Positions 29,337 through 39,392 of a DNA stretch of 64,000 bases are shown piece after piece. The stretch covers positions 290,641 through 354,640 of the forward strand of contig JAOTYD010000001.1 of the NCBI GenBank assembly GCA_029862005.1, written 5' to 3'. The position numbers and the translations under genes were made by a program. A model generated the notes under the pieces. It ran no database searches. It was not told the origin of the DNA and was given only the letters and a program-made list of their open reading frames with translations. This DNA comes from Gammaproteobacteria bacterium (GTDB lineage: Bacteria > Pseudomonadota > Gammaproteobacteria > GCA-001735895). The first letter of the stretch is position 1, and every line of letters starts with the position of its first letter.

Positions 29337-29419
29337 GATCTTGTATCAAGTCCCGTTTCGTGCCACATTGCAGGGCATTATTTCAGATCAAAGCCAAGGT
29401 ATAAAGCTACTAACCTGTT

Positions 29420-31270
29420 ATGAAGAAAATCATTCGTTATCTCGTTATCGGCGTGGTCGCCGCAATTGTCTTCCTGGTTGCGATTGTGGTCATATTTGTG
29501 GCGGTATTCGACCCCAATGCCTACAAGGAGGATCTCACCGAGCTGGTGCGTGAACAGACCGGGCGCGAGCTGCAGTTCCACGGCGACGTGGACCTCACGG
29601 TGTTCCCGGCGCTCGGTATGAAACTCGGTGCGATGAGTTTTTCCAATGCCGAAGGTTTTGGTGCCCTGCCGATGGTCAAGGTCAGCGAAGCGAGCATCAG
29701 TGTCGACCTGGCTTCGCTGGTCGCCTTTGCCCCGGAAATCGACAAGCTGGTGTTGCGCGATCTCGAAATCAACCTGATTAAAAACAAGGCGGGTGTCACC
29801 AACTGGGACGATCTGGTTGCCGAACCCTCACAAGGTGCGGGAGCTGATGAAAGCTCGGCTGACACGGGCGAGTCCGACTTTGAAATCAAGGGCGCTTTCG
29901 GCGGTCTCGATCTCGAGAATATACAACTGCTGTGGCAGGACCAGCAGGCAGGTACCGAGTTCCGCATCGTCGACCTCGATATCGGCACCGGGCGTATCGT
30001 GCCGAATGAAGCCTTTCCGTTAACACTGCATCTCGATGCCAATGCCAGTGGCGATCTCGATATCGTCTTCGATCTCAAGACCAACGTGACCTACCTGATT
30101 GAACAGCAGAGTTTGACGCTCAGCGAGATGGCACTCCTGTTGAATGAATTCCAGATCGGGGGCAGTGTACAGGTTTCCAATTTTGCCAAACCTGTGGTGA
30201 AGTTTGATCTCGCCTCGGATAATCTCGATGTCGATGCGCTGCTCGGAACGCCGCCCGCCATGGAGCCGGCTGAAAGCGAAGCGACCAGTACTGCCAGCGA
30301 AGACGTGCAAATTGAATTGCCGATGCAAACCCTGCGTGATCTCGATATCGATGGCGCGCTCAAGATCGCGCAGATCAAGGCGCAGAACCTCAAAATGAGT
30401 AATCTCGACGTCAAGGTCAAGGCACAAAACGGCCTGGTTTCGCTGAAACCGGTCAGGTTTAATGCCTACGATGGTACGATCGAGACCGCTGTCGTGCTCG
30501 ATGCCAAATCGGATACCCCGAAGTACGCGGTCACTAAATCGATCGCGGGAATACAGATTGGTGACCTGCTTATGGACTATACGGGCGAGGACGCGGTCAT
30601 TGGCACCTTGAACGCCGAGGTCAACCTGACCACTCGTGGTGAATGGTTGAGCAAGCTCAAGCAGAACAGTAATGGAACGATGAATCTCACATTCCTCGAT
30701 GGTGCAATCAACGGCTTCAATATCCGCCAGTCGATCGAGGCCGCCAAGGCCAAGTTTGGCGGTAAGGAGCCACCAGCGGAAGAAACGTTTAAAACCGATT
30801 TCTCGTCGCTGACAATCAGTGGCGTGATCAAGAATGGCGTGTTCTCAAGCGATGACCTCGACCTGCAGGCCCCGCTGTTACGGATCAGCGGTAAAGGCAG
30901 TGCCAATCTGAATACCGAGGAGATTGATTACCAGGTAAATGCCAAGCTGGTCGAATCCGTGGAGGGCCAGCAAGGTGGCTCTGCCGAGGAACTTGCCGGC
31001 CTCGAAATTCCGGTCGGTATCAAGGGGCCGTTTAATGCGCCCAAGATCGACGTACTGCTCGATGAAATGATGAAGGCGAAAGCGGACGCCGAGAAGGCCA
31101 AGCTCAAGGCTGAAATCGAAAAGCAAAAGGAAGAGCTCAAGCAGCAGCTCGAGGCGGAACAGAAGGCGCTCGCCGAGTCCAAGAAACGCGAGCTCGAAAA
31201 GAAAAAGGAAGTTGAAAAGACCAAGGCCAAGAAGAAGCTCGAGGACAAGCTTAAAAATTTACTCGAATAA
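29420..31270 (+). CDS. AsmA-family protein
   Basis: 616 aa. N-terminal membrane anchor (~5-30), then AsmA N-terminal domain (REQTGRELQFHGDVDLTVFP, LGAMSFSNAEGFGALPMVKV) and C-terminal AsmA_2 domain (GTMNLTFLDGAINGFNIRQS). AsmA-like proteins form bridge- or groove-like structures that affect phospholipid traffic to the outer membrane. The last ~65 residues are a Lys/Glu-rich coiled coil absent from shorter members. mutY begins right after its stop codon. Confidence 0.92.
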   Translation: MKKIIRYLVIGVVAAIVFLVAIVVIFVAVFDPNAYKEDLTELVREQTGRELQFHGDVDLTVFPALGMKLGAMSFSNAEGFGALPMVKVSEASISVDLASLVAFAPEIDKLVLRDLEINLIKNKAGVTNWDDLVAEPSQGAGADESSADTGESDFEIKGAFGGLDLENIQLLWQDQQAGTEFRIVDLDIGTGRIVPNEAFPLTLHLDANASGDLDIVFDLKTNVTYLIEQQSLTLSEMALLLNEFQIGGSVQVSNFAKPVVKFDLASDNLDVDALLGTPPAMEPAESEATSTASEDVQIELPMQTLRDLDIDGALKIAQIKAQNLKMSNLDVKVKAQNGLVSLKPVRFNAYDGTIETAVVLDAKSDTPKYAVTKSIAGIQIGDLLMDYTGEDAVIGTLNAEVNLTTRGEWLSKLKQNSNGTMNLTFLDGAINGFNIRQSIEAAKAKFGGKEPPAEETFKTDFSSLTISGVIKNGVFSSDDLDLQAPLLRISGKGSANLNTEEIDYQVNAKLVESVEGQQGGSAEELAGLEIPVGIKGPFNAPKIDVLLDEMMKAKADAEKAKLKAEIEKQKEELKQQLEAEQKALAESKKRELEKKKEVEKTKAKKKLEDKLKNLLE

Positions 31271-32323
31271 ATGGATGCCGACGCGTCCAGTTTTGCCAAC
31301 ACGGTACTGGACTGGTACCGGCGTTACGGGCGGCATGACCTGCCATGGCAGCAACAGGACGCCTACCGCGTCTGGCTCTCCGAAATCATGCTGCAGCAAA
31401 CGCAGGTCAATACGGTCATCCCGTATTACCGGGATTTCATCAAGCGTTTTCCCAATATCCGACAGCTCGCCGACGCCAGCATCGACGAAGTGCTGCAGCA
31501 CTGGCAGGGGCTTGGATACTATGCGCGCGCGCGTAACCTGCACAAGGCCGCCGGCGTCATCCGGGACCGGCACAATGGCCGCTTTCCGAGAACCATGGAA
31601 GCTGTCGAGGCATTGCCCGGAATAGGGCGCTCGACCGCGGGCGCAATCCTGAGTTTTGCCTTTCACCAGCACTGGCCGATTCTCGATGGCAACGTCAAGC
31701 GTGTGCTCGCGCGTTGCTTCCGGGTACCGGGTTGGTATGGACGCAGCGATACCATGAAACAGCTGTGGTACCTGTCGGAATCGGTAACCCCGGCGCAGAA
31801 CACTTCCGATTTCAACCAGGCAATGATGGATATCGGTTCGATGATCTGTCTCAAATCGAATCCGAAGTGCGAGGCCTGTCCGCTGAAAAACCTGTGCTCG
31901 AGTTATCGTCACCACAGCCAGGCCGAGTACCCGCAGAAAAAACCGGCACGCGCCAAGCCGCACAAACACACCTTGATGCTATTGCATCGTTACGAAGACC
32001 AGGTATTGCTGTGGCGCCGGCCACCCAGCGGTATCTGGGGCGGACTCTGGTCGTTGCCCGAAGTCGACGGCGAAAAGGATGTTCAACTCTGGCAGCAAAG
32101 CTTCCTGTCGACGACCCAGGCGCCGCAGAAAATCCAGCAGGATGTCATTCGCCACCAGTTTACGCATTACAGTCTCGGTATTTCGCTCGCGATTATCGAG
32201 ATGAAAACCCTGCCGGATCATGTCTCTGATGCGGATAATTACGACTGGGTGGAAATCGAAGATCTCGGCAGCCACGGTCTGCCGACCCCGGTGCGTAAGC
32301 TGCTGGGGTCGCTGCAGAACTAG
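31271..32323 (+). CDS. mutY: Adenine DNA glycosylase
   Basis: 350 aa. Removes adenine mispaired with 8-oxoguanine. HhH-GPD domain with [29 protein letters not shown] and the catalytic Asp region [12 protein letters not shown]; the iron-sulphur loop C-x6-C-x2-C-x5-C is present ([17 protein letters not shown]). The C-terminal NUDIX-like recognition domain follows (~225-350). Zero-base junction with the AsmA gene, a pairing common in gammaproteobacteria. Confidence 0.97.
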   Translation: MDADASSFANTVLDWYRRYGRHDLPWQQQDAYRVWLSEIMLQQTQVNTVIPYYRDFIKRFPNIRQLADASIDEVLQHWQGLGYYARARNLHKAAGVIRDRHNGRFPRTMEAVEALPGIGRSTAGAILSFAFHQHWPILDGNVKRVLARCFRVPGWYGRSDTMKQLWYLSESVTPAQNTSDFNQAMMDIGSMICLKSNPKCEACPLKNLCSSYRHHSQAEYPQKKPARAKPHKHTLMLLHRYEDQVLLWRRPPSGIWGGLWSLPEVDGEKDVQLWQQSFLSTTQAPQKIQQDVIRHQFTHYSLGISLAIIEMKTLPDHVSDADNYDWVEIEDLGSHGLPTPVRKLLGSLQN

Positions 32324-32331
32324 ATTGCTGG

Positions 32332-32400
32332 ATTCCGGCTTTCGCCGGAATGACAAAAGAGAGCCGGAATGGCAAAAATTACCGGAATGACGACTTCGGG
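32332..32400. repeat. REP-like palindromic repeat cluster
   Basis: ATTCCGGC and GCCGGAAT form an 8-bp hairpin around TTTC at 32332-32351, and the core CCGGAATGRC recurs at 32345, 32364 and 32382. It occupies the gap between convergent mutY and the radical SAM gene. The form is that of a dispersed extragenic palindrome; related fragments (CATTCCGGCTCTCGA at ~19404) occur elsewhere in the window. Confidence 0.7.
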
Positions 32401-32402
32401 AT

Positions 32403-33470
32403 TTATCTGGCGAGCAGGCCTGCCTCGCGTTCGAACTTCTTGACGAGAATACCTTCATCACCGCAGCAGGGTGCTGCACAGGTTTTAACTGCGTTCATCG
32501 CGTCGGCATCGAGTTCGAGCCAGGCCGAGATCGGTTGATTTTCAGTCGCGCAATCGCAGGAAATGTCGGTGTGCGCGTAAACATGCTGTAACCCGGCATC
32601 GCGACCGGCCACTGCCGCCTGCTCGATAATGGCGTTGTCGGTTGCCGGCAAATGCGAGAGCTTGTAGGCGGGGAAAAACTTCGTGACATGCCAGGGGCTT
32701 TCTGCACCGAGGTTGTCATGAATCCACGCGGCGATTCGCTTCAATTCATCGACATCATCATTTTTCGTTGGAATCACATTGGTGCGGGTTTCGACATGAA
32801 TGCCCAGCTCGGCCGCTCTCTTGATCGATCCCAGCACCTGCTCGACCGTGCTCACCGGGCAGATGTCCCGGTAAAATTCGGCCGACAGGCTCTTGATGTC
32901 GGAACACAACACATCAATGTGTGGTGCCATCAGATCGAGCGCCTCGTCGGTGACGAAACTGTTGGACACGTAAAGCGTGAACAGCCCGGCGTCGTGGGCG
33001 AGCCTTGACACGTCGAGCACGTATTCAAGCCATACCGCGGGCTCGGAGTAGGTAAACGCGATGCCGTCGACCTCGTGCTTGAGCGCGGTTTCAACCATTT
33101 GCGCCGGGGACATAAAAGCATCGGTCGACTGTCCGCGCGCGAGCTTGTCGAGTGCTTCGACGCCCCAGGAAATCTCGAGGTTGTGGCAACCCTTGCAGCG
33201 GAAATTGCAACCGTAGCTGCCAATCGACATTACGCGACTGTCGGGGCGGTAGTGATAAACCGGTTTATTGCGGATCGATTCGACCTCGATCGCTGACACG
33301 ATACCGTAGGAAAGGTTGTACAAGGTACCGTTACGGTTGACATGCGCCTGGCAGAAGCCGCGCTGGCCATGCCGCAGGCGACAGCGCCACAGGCACAGGT
33401 TGCAAATCACGTCGCCGCTATCAAGCGGTTGTTGTAACAGGGATTCTACAAGTTGGTAATTTTCGGGCAT
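32403..33470 (-). CDS. amrS: AmmeMemoRadiSam-type radical SAM enzyme
   Basis: About 355 aa from the ATG at 33470 (MPENYQLVESLLQQPLD); the frame extends to 33530 without support. Radical SAM cluster YGCNFRCKGC is the Cx3Cx2C motif, and CNLCLWRCRLRHGQRGFCQAH precedes it. The C-terminus holds a Cys-rich tail (CAAPCCG). This resembles the AmrS proteins of the AmmeMemoRadiSam system and pyruvate formate-lyase-activating-like enzymes. The Memo and AMMECR1 partners are not in this window. Confidence 0.85.
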   Translation of the reverse strand: MPENYQLVESLLQQPLDSGDVICNLCLWRCRLRHGQRGFCQAHVNRNGTLYNLSYGIVSAIEVESIRNKPVYHYRPDSRVMSIGSYGCNFRCKGCHNLEISWGVEALDKLARGQSTDAFMSPAQMVETALKHEVDGIAFTYSEPAVWLEYVLDVSRLAHDAGLFTLYVSNSFVTDEALDLMAPHIDVLCSDIKSLSAEFYRDICPVSTVEQVLGSIKRAAELGIHVETRTNVIPTKNDDVDELKRIAAWIHDNLGAESPWHVTKFFPAYKLSHLPATDNAIIEQAAVAGRDAGLQHVYAHTDISCDCATENQPISAWLELDADAMNAVKTCAAPCCGDEGILVKKFEREAGLLAR

Positions 33471-33526
33471 CGAGATCAGGGTCTGGCACGGCAAGGACGC
33501 CCAGTGTAGCCGCTTGAGGCTACAAT

Positions 33527-35491
33527 TCAACCGCGCGCCTTGCCGACCACTTTGTCTTTTTTCAGGTACTGTTCCGCAAATTCTTCGGCCGGCAGCGGTA
33601 GGGACACGTAGTTACCCTGTATCGTGTTACAGCCCACTTCCTTGCACAAGGACTGGTGCCACTCGGTTTCGACGCCCTCGGCGACGACATCGAGGCCGAA
33701 GCCCTGGCCCGCGAGCGTGATCGCCTGCATGATGACCAGGTCATCCTTGCTGTTCGGGGCCTCGTGCACGAAACTCTCGTCGATCTTGATGCCCGACAGC
33801 GGCAGTTGCTTGAGCGAGTTCAGCGACGAATACCCGGTGCCGAAATCGTCGATCGAGATATGCACGCCGGCATTATGTAACACGCTCAACGCCTTGATCG
33901 CCTGGTCAGGCGATTCCAGCATGATGTTCTCGGCGATCTCGACGCCGATTTGACTGGCCTTCAGGTGATGGCGTTGCAGTATCTGCAAAAACTTGTAGAG
34001 CACACCGCGGTTGGCAAAATCCTTGCTCGAGAGGTTAATGTCGACGCGCACAGTGTCATAGCCCTGCTCGGTCCATTGCTGGATAACGCGGCAGGCTTCG
34101 TTCGCAACCCAGTTGCTGATATCGAGGATTTGCCCGGTACGCTCGGCAATTTTGATGAAGTCTCCCGGGTTGATGTTTTCCCCGTCCTCCTGCGGCCAGC
34201 GGATCAGCGCCTCGCAGGATTCGACGTCACCGGTTTCAAGGTTGATCTGGGGCTGAAAGTAAAGCGCCAGTCGATTTTCATCGAGCGCCTTGCGCAGGTT
34301 GGTTTCGACCCAGCGGGAATATTGCATCTCGAGGTTCATCTCGGAGCTGAAAAACTGGTAACAGTTGCGACCTTCGGCCTTGGCGCGATACATCGCGAGA
34401 TCCGCATTCTTTAACAACTCGCTCGGATCATTACCATCTTCCGGATAAATACTGATACCGACGCTGGTGGTGATGTGCACCGTGGCACCAGGCAGCTCGA
34501 AGGCCGGTTCGAAACCCGTAATAATCTTTTCGACCACGTGGTTGACATCCAGCCGGTCGTCCAGGTTCGACATGATCATGACGAATTCGTCACCACCGAA
34601 ACGGGCCAGCAGGTCATAGTTGCGGGTCACCTCGGACATGCGTCGTGCCACCTGTTCGAGTAACGCGTCCCCGGCTTCATGACCGTGCACATCGTTAACT
34701 TCCTTGAAATGATCGAGATCGAAAAATAGTGTCGCCAGCTTTTTACCATTACGCCCCGATTCTTCGAGCTTGCGCGAGAAATCAGCCTGCAGCAGGTAAC
34801 GATTCGGCAGGTTCGTCAGTTGATCGTAAGCCGCGATCTGGTGCAGGCGTTCCTCGGCCGATTTGCGCTCGGCAATTTCGTAGACCAGGCTGTGTTCGCG
34901 CTCGCGGATACGCTCCATCAGGCGATTCGACGTGATCCAGGCGACCACCAGCACGAGGATGACGCCGATCAGCATGATCGCGAGATCGTTAACGATATCG
35001 TCGACGAGGCGCTGGTAGAAGATCGGGTTTGCGTAGATTTTTAGGATTGCGATCAGTTCGCCGCTGGTCTTTTTATAAATCGGATTTTCGGTGATGATGC
35101 AGTCTTTACAGTCCGTCGCACCGACGTTGAAATTCACCAGGTCGTAATCCGTCGGAAACGCGTCATAGTCGACCTCGAGGGTTACCCCGTAGTAAAGATT
35201 CTCACCGGTGCTCGGGTCGTTGATGAGCAGCATCTCGTTAATCGAGTTATGAATCACCGAAACGTCGGTCTTGCCAGTGACGTTCTGAAACTGCGATTCG
35301 ATCGCGCGCGCATAGGATGACGCCAGCACGCGAGTGTTCGATTGCGCCTCGTTGACCAGCCGTGGCTTGACGTCATAGTGCCAGTTCCACAGGGTCATCG
35401 AGATGATGACCACGCCAATGCCAAGAAATAACAGCGAGGACTTGAGGTCCACCGAGTTAAGGAAGTTTCTAGAGAGGAATTGCTTACTCAT
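33527..35491 (-). CDS. Membrane GGDEF-EAL protein
   Basis: 654 aa cyclic di-GMP enzyme of the inner membrane. Helices at ~19-36 and ~170-187 enclose a periplasmic sensor (~40-168) with a CKDC pair (Cys128, Cys131). A complete GGDEF motif is at 299-303 with DLDHFKEVND upstream. EAL is intact (EAL 427-429, ERTGQ, DDFGTGYSSL, IKIDESFV), so both synthesis and hydrolysis may occur. Last gene of a minus-strand run with TonB receptor and YfiR-like gene, overlapping the latter by 8 nt. Confidence 0.93.
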   Translation of the reverse strand: MSKQFLSRNFLNSVDLKSSLLFLGIGVVIISMTLWNWHYDVKPRLVNEAQSNTRVLASSYARAIESQFQNVTGKTDVSVIHNSINEMLLINDPSTGENLYYGVTLEVDYDAFPTDYDLVNFNVGATDCKDCIITENPIYKKTSGELIAILKIYANPIFYQRLVDDIVNDLAIMLIGVILVLVVAWITSNRLMERIREREHSLVYEIAERKSAEERLHQIAAYDQLTNLPNRYLLQADFSRKLEESGRNGKKLATLFFDLDHFKEVNDVHGHEAGDALLEQVARRMSEVTRNYDLLARFGGDEFVMIMSNLDDRLDVNHVVEKIITGFEPAFELPGATVHITTSVGISIYPEDGNDPSELLKNADLAMYRAKAEGRNCYQFFSSEMNLEMQYSRWVETNLRKALDENRLALYFQPQINLETGDVESCEALIRWPQEDGENINPGDFIKIAERTGQILDISNWVANEACRVIQQWTEQGYDTVRVDINLSSKDFANRGVLYKFLQILQRHHLKASQIGVEIAENIMLESPDQAIKALSVLHNAGVHISIDDFGTGYSSLNSLKQLPLSGIKIDESFVHEAPNSKDDLVIMQAITLAGQGFGLDVVAEGVETEWHQSLCKEVGCNTIQGNYVSLPLPAEEFAEQYLKKDKVVGKARG

Positions 35492-36071
35492 GTTTCACCG
35501 CAATGCGCAAAAAGAACGCTTTCAATTGTATTTTTGATTGTTTCAGGGACGCCATGTTGACCAGCGGAAGCACCTTGTCCGTGACCTGGAAGCCGGCGGT
35601 AACGCCGAGTTCGACGTCGCCCTTGAAAGGAGAAAACAGGAGGATCCGCTGCCGTTGCGCGAGCTCGAGCAGCTCGTCAAGGCGTTGATCCAGGGGTTCG
35701 GTAATAAAAACGATACTCAGCGGTGCCGGCTCACCGGCCAGCAATGTATCGAGCGACAAGGTCCTGATCTTGAGCTTGCGCTTGCGAATTTCCCCGATCT
35801 GGCGCAGGCCCGGTTCGAGTTGCTGCGCGATCCGTCGATTTTCGCGATACACCAGGTAGATCGGCAGGTCATTGGTACCGTCGCTGGCCGCCAGGCTCTG
35901 GTTGGCGGCAATAACCGCGGGCAGCAGGTTGATGCCGATCTGCAGCCGTGGTGTCGCGTTCTCCTGCGCGAGTGACGGCAGCCCGACGAATGAGACCAGG
36001 CACAGCAGGGTGATGAGCCCGATTTTGCCGGGTAATCTCAACACGTTGATTGGCCTCGGAAAGTTGATCAT
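35484..36071 (-). CDS. YfiR-like periplasmic protein
   Basis: About 195 aa from the ATG at 36071, which overlaps the TonB-receptor stop as ATGA. A signal peptide (LITLLCLVSFVGLPSLAQ) precedes a small mixed domain with PLSIVFITEP and ending KIQLKAFFLRIAVK. Pattern and context suggest a YfiR/DUF4154-type regulator of a diguanylate cyclase: it is sandwiched between an outer-membrane protein and a membrane GGDEF-EAL gene. Sequence similarity is weak, so this rests partly on context. Confidence 0.6.
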   Translation of the reverse strand: MINFPRPINVLRLPGKIGLITLLCLVSFVGLPSLAQENATPRLQIGINLLPAVIAANQSLAASDGTNDLPIYLVYRENRRIAQQLEPGLRQIGEIRKRKLKIRTLSLDTLLAGEPAPLSIVFITEPLDQRLDELLELAQRQRILLFSPFKGDVELGVTAGFQVTDKVLPLVNMASLKQSKIQLKAFFLRIAVKHE

Positions 36072-38086
36072 GGCTCGTAGGTAAACTGTGCCCATAGCGT
36101 CGCACCGTCGCTGTAGGGGTAGTCGTCCGGGTAGCTGTCCAGGGGTGCCGGGTGTTTCAGCTCGTCGTCGAGCAGATTCACGATACCGGCGCGAAAATTC
36201 AATCCGTCGATGCCGCTAAAGTTCTGCATGCGCAGGCTGACATCGACCTGCGTGGTCTGTTCAAAATCACCGCGCGTATCGGTCTCTTCGCGATCACGGT
36301 TGCCGAGGCTGTTGACCTGCAGGTGCACACCGGTCAACGGCATGAGTGCATACTCGACGCCGAGCTTCAGCATCCACGGTGCGGCGCCGGGCAGTTTGTC
36401 ATCGACGTAATCCTGCAACGACAGGCTGGCGTTGATATCCCAGTCGTTGCCAACCGATTTGTCGACTTCGAGTTCGTAGCCGCGCAGATCGAAGGAACCG
36501 CTGTTGAAGTAGCCGAACGGGGCGAAATCCTGGAACAGGATCAGGTTATCGAGCTTCGAGAAATAGATCGTGTTGCGCAACACCAGGTCGTTGTCGAGGA
36601 AGATATGCCCGAACTCGAGGGTGTCGTTGGTTTCGGAATCGATATCTGTCTCGATTGAACCGCCTTCCTCGATCAACGACGGTGGTTTGAAAGCACGTGC
36701 GAGCTGGGTTTTGAAGATGTGCTGGTCCGAGCGGCGCCACACCAGCGCGATGCGCGGGGAGAGGTTCGAGTCGATGTCTTCGTAGTTGTCGTAACGCAAA
36801 CCGGCGGTCAGCGTAAGGCGGTCATCGATACGGTACTCGTCCTGCAGCACGACACTGATCGAACTGCGCTCTTCCGAGTCACCGACCGGGCTTGGAAACT
36901 CGTTTAGCATCGCTGTAGGCAACCGGGTAATCGGGTCAAGGGAAATGAACTGTTCGGATTCCTTGACCTCGAGGTCGGTCATTATCAGCGCCCCGAACAG
37001 CGTATGCGCCGAGACTTCCCAGTTCAGGTTGATCTCGGCTTCGAGGCGCCGTTCCTCGAGCAGCGAATCGGCGACGACATCGTCTTCGGTGCTGAATGCA
37101 TCGAAGAATTGGGCCACACCGAAGAACAACGAGTTTTGCTCGGTCTCGGTGTTCAACAGGTTGAGCGACCATGCGCCGGAAAGCTGTTCATCGAGTTCGA
37201 AGGACTGGCGCACATCGGCCGATAACACCGATTCCGAAATCACCGTTTGGCGGTCATCCGGCGGCAACAGGTTATTGGTGCCGAAATGATCACCGCGATT
37301 TCCCTCCTGCAATTGCAGCAACGCGACCAGGTCGCCGGTCTCAAAGCTGAGGATGGCCGACACGAAATCGCGCTTGTTGTTGAGTGGTCCCGGGGCATAA
37401 GTTGGCGTTCCCGCCGGTGTGCGATCGAGACCGGAATCGATGTCGTCGCCATCGGCCTGGCTGGCCGCGATGTTGATGCTGGTCTTGAAGTCGCCACCGG
37501 GTTGTTCGTAACTGTAAAGTGCCGCGAAGTTCAGGCCGTTACCGGATTCGATTCCGGCAGAATACTGCTCACCCTGCTGACGGGTAATAACGTTGACCAC
37601 GCCGGCATAGGCGAATTCACCGTAGATCGCTGAACCCGGGCCGCGGATGAACTCGACGCGTTCGATCTGCTCGACCGGGGTATCGTAGAGCGTGCCGGTG
37701 GTGGCACCCGCCGAAGAATTCAACGCCTTGCCGTTGAGTAGCAGTTTTACCTTGCTGGGCTCAAAGAGCTTGCCAATGCCGCGCACCGTGATGCTGCGCA
37801 TGCCGGTCTCGTTCATCGTGGTTTGCACACCGGGGATCGATGCCAGTGCTTCCCACAGTGTGCGAAAGCCACGGCGCTGCATTTGCTCGGCGGTGAGCAC
37901 GCTCAACATGCCGGGCACGAAATCGGCGTTAAGGCGGGTGTTGGTGGCAAGCGAGGTTTGCTGCTCGAGCAGGTTCATGAACTGGTTCAGCTCATCCGCT
38001 TCGGATGAATCCTGCGCCTGTACGCTGCCCGCAATGGCGAACGCCAACAGGGTAATAAAGGGGAGATAATTTTTTCTCAGGGTCAC
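36068..38086 (-). CDS. TonB-dependent outer-membrane receptor
   Basis: 672 aa. Signal peptide (LLAFAIAGSVQAQ), a plug domain (RGFRTLWEALASIPGVQTTM, IRGPGSAIYGEFAYAGVVNV) and a 22-strand barrel with a C-terminal aromatic residue region. Typical plug motifs are present but no ligand clue is visible. First gene of the run with the YfiR-like and GGDEF-EAL genes, which suggests the receptor also reports ligand arrival to c-di-GMP metabolism. Confidence 0.93.
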   Translation of the reverse strand: MTLRKNYLPFITLLAFAIAGSVQAQDSSEADELNQFMNLLEQQTSLATNTRLNADFVPGMLSVLTAEQMQRRGFRTLWEALASIPGVQTTMNETGMRSITVRGIGKLFEPSKVKLLLNGKALNSSAGATTGTLYDTPVEQIERVEFIRGPGSAIYGEFAYAGVVNVITRQQGEQYSAGIESGNGLNFAALYSYEQPGGDFKTSINIAASQADGDDIDSGLDRTPAGTPTYAPGPLNNKRDFVSAILSFETGDLVALLQLQEGNRGDHFGTNNLLPPDDRQTVISESVLSADVRQSFELDEQLSGAWSLNLLNTETEQNSLFFGVAQFFDAFSTEDDVVADSLLEERRLEAEINLNWEVSAHTLFGALIMTDLEVKESEQFISLDPITRLPTAMLNEFPSPVGDSEERSSISVVLQDEYRIDDRLTLTAGLRYDNYEDIDSNLSPRIALVWRRSDQHIFKTQLARAFKPPSLIEEGGSIETDIDSETNDTLEFGHIFLDNDLVLRNTIYFSKLDNLILFQDFAPFGYFNSGSFDLRGYELEVDKSVGNDWDINASLSLQDYVDDKLPGAAPWMLKLGVEYALMPLTGVHLQVNSLGNRDREETDTRGDFEQTTQVDVSLRMQNFSGIDGLNFRAGIVNLLDDELKHPAPLDSYPDDYPYSDGATLWAQFTYEP

Positions 38087-38136
38087 GCAGCCTTCCTAAC
38101 AGATCGTGCTGTCTTATTTATAGCCCTGAATCGGGA

Positions 38137-39141
38137 TCAGGGCTTGAGAAAAGTGGTATCGGTTACGAGGATAGTAACGTTCTGGACGCCGAAGAACTGG
38201 AGGGCGTCGTCATCGTTCGGGTCACCGTCATCGCCGTTGTCGTTTTCATCGATAACTTCGCGGTCGGCATTACAGGTGAGTGCAATAGTGTAATCACCCG
38301 CGGCCAGGAACGCGGCTTCGAAAATGTAGAGACCAGTCGTGTTGTCATACTGGATCATCGTGGTCGTTACCGGCTCATTATTTGACGGTGATGCTTCATC
38401 GATATCACCCGGCGCGACGTTGTGCCCGCTGTAGACGTAAGCCGCATTGTGGGTGTCAACATCGCCATCCGAGCAGCTCTTGGCCATCAACAACGATGGA
38501 TGCACACTGCCGCGGATAAATCCGACATCGCTGTCGATCACCAGTTTCATCTTTGCCTTAAGCTTGTATTTACCGGATTTGCTTTTGTACTTGACCGACT
38601 TGCGCAGGTCGAAGTCGACCGTGAAATTGATCTGGCGGTCATCCGGGATAGTGAAATCCTGTTTGATTTTAAGGCCGGTAGTGGATGCGTTGGGCACTTC
38701 GAGGTCTTTCCACGCGCCACCTTTCACCTTAACGCGGTTCGCCATGGGTGAGTCATCGAGGATGAAACGAACCTGTTTGTAGTCGCCGGCTTCGATCGGC
38801 ATGTTGACCAGCAGGTCGGCCGTGCTCAGCCCCTGAAGCGCGAGCAGGTCAATCGGTTGCGGAGACGGCAGCGTGTATTTGGTCCAGCCACCCGACTGGC
38901 GCTTCATCTCGACCGCGGTGAATTGCACCACGACGTTCTCGAGCCCATCGATGGGGGCATCGGTCACGCGCATCGAAAAGCTGGAACGGGCCGAGCCCGA
39001 ACCGCCCGACGACGAAATGGTCACGCCTGGCGTGGATCCATCACCACCATCTGCCCGATCACCCGAACTGGTGTCGGTGCCGCAACCGAGCAGGTAAGTA
39101 CACAGCGCGAGTGTCAGAAAAAGTTTGATCGTTCTCAACAT
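38137..39141 (-). CDS. DUF4382 lipoprotein (copy A)
   Basis: 334 aa. Lipobox LLGC (Cys20) after a short signal sequence. DUF4382 core: SFSMRVTDAPIDGLENVVVQ, then QPIDLLALQGLSTADLLVNM, GDYKQVRFILDDS. Tail ends in Asp/Asn-rich sequence and a beta segment. Lipoprotein facing the periplasm or surface. Function unknown. 50 nt upstream of the TonB receptor gene. Confidence 0.85.
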   Translation of the reverse strand: MLRTIKLFLTLALCTYLLGCGTDTSSGDRADGGDGSTPGVTISSSGGSGSARSSFSMRVTDAPIDGLENVVVQFTAVEMKRQSGGWTKYTLPSPQPIDLLALQGLSTADLLVNMPIEAGDYKQVRFILDDSPMANRVKVKGGAWKDLEVPNASTTGLKIKQDFTIPDDRQINFTVDFDLRKSVKYKSKSGKYKLKAKMKLVIDSDVGFIRGSVHPSLLMAKSCSDGDVDTHNAAYVYSGHNVAPGDIDEASPSNNEPVTTTMIQYDNTTGLYIFEAAFLAAGDYTIALTCNADREVIDENDNGDDGDPNDDDALQFFGVQNVTILVTDTTFLKP

Positions 39142-39392
39142 AGTATCCGCATGGGTTCAAGCAACCCTTATTGGTTAATTCCCTGGAATATTGAAATGGC
39201 GAATATTCAACAGAATCAATAATATACGTGCGTTTGTGAAAAACGAGGGTGAACTGCGTCAAGAAAAAACCGTTTTTGGTCGTAAATGCTTCACTTTTGC
39301 CGACGAAAGGTAGCTGTAATGCGGGTTTAGCCGGCAAAATGCGGGATATATTTGAATCCCGGGCTCGATTTCGGCCAGTTACGAGACATTTT

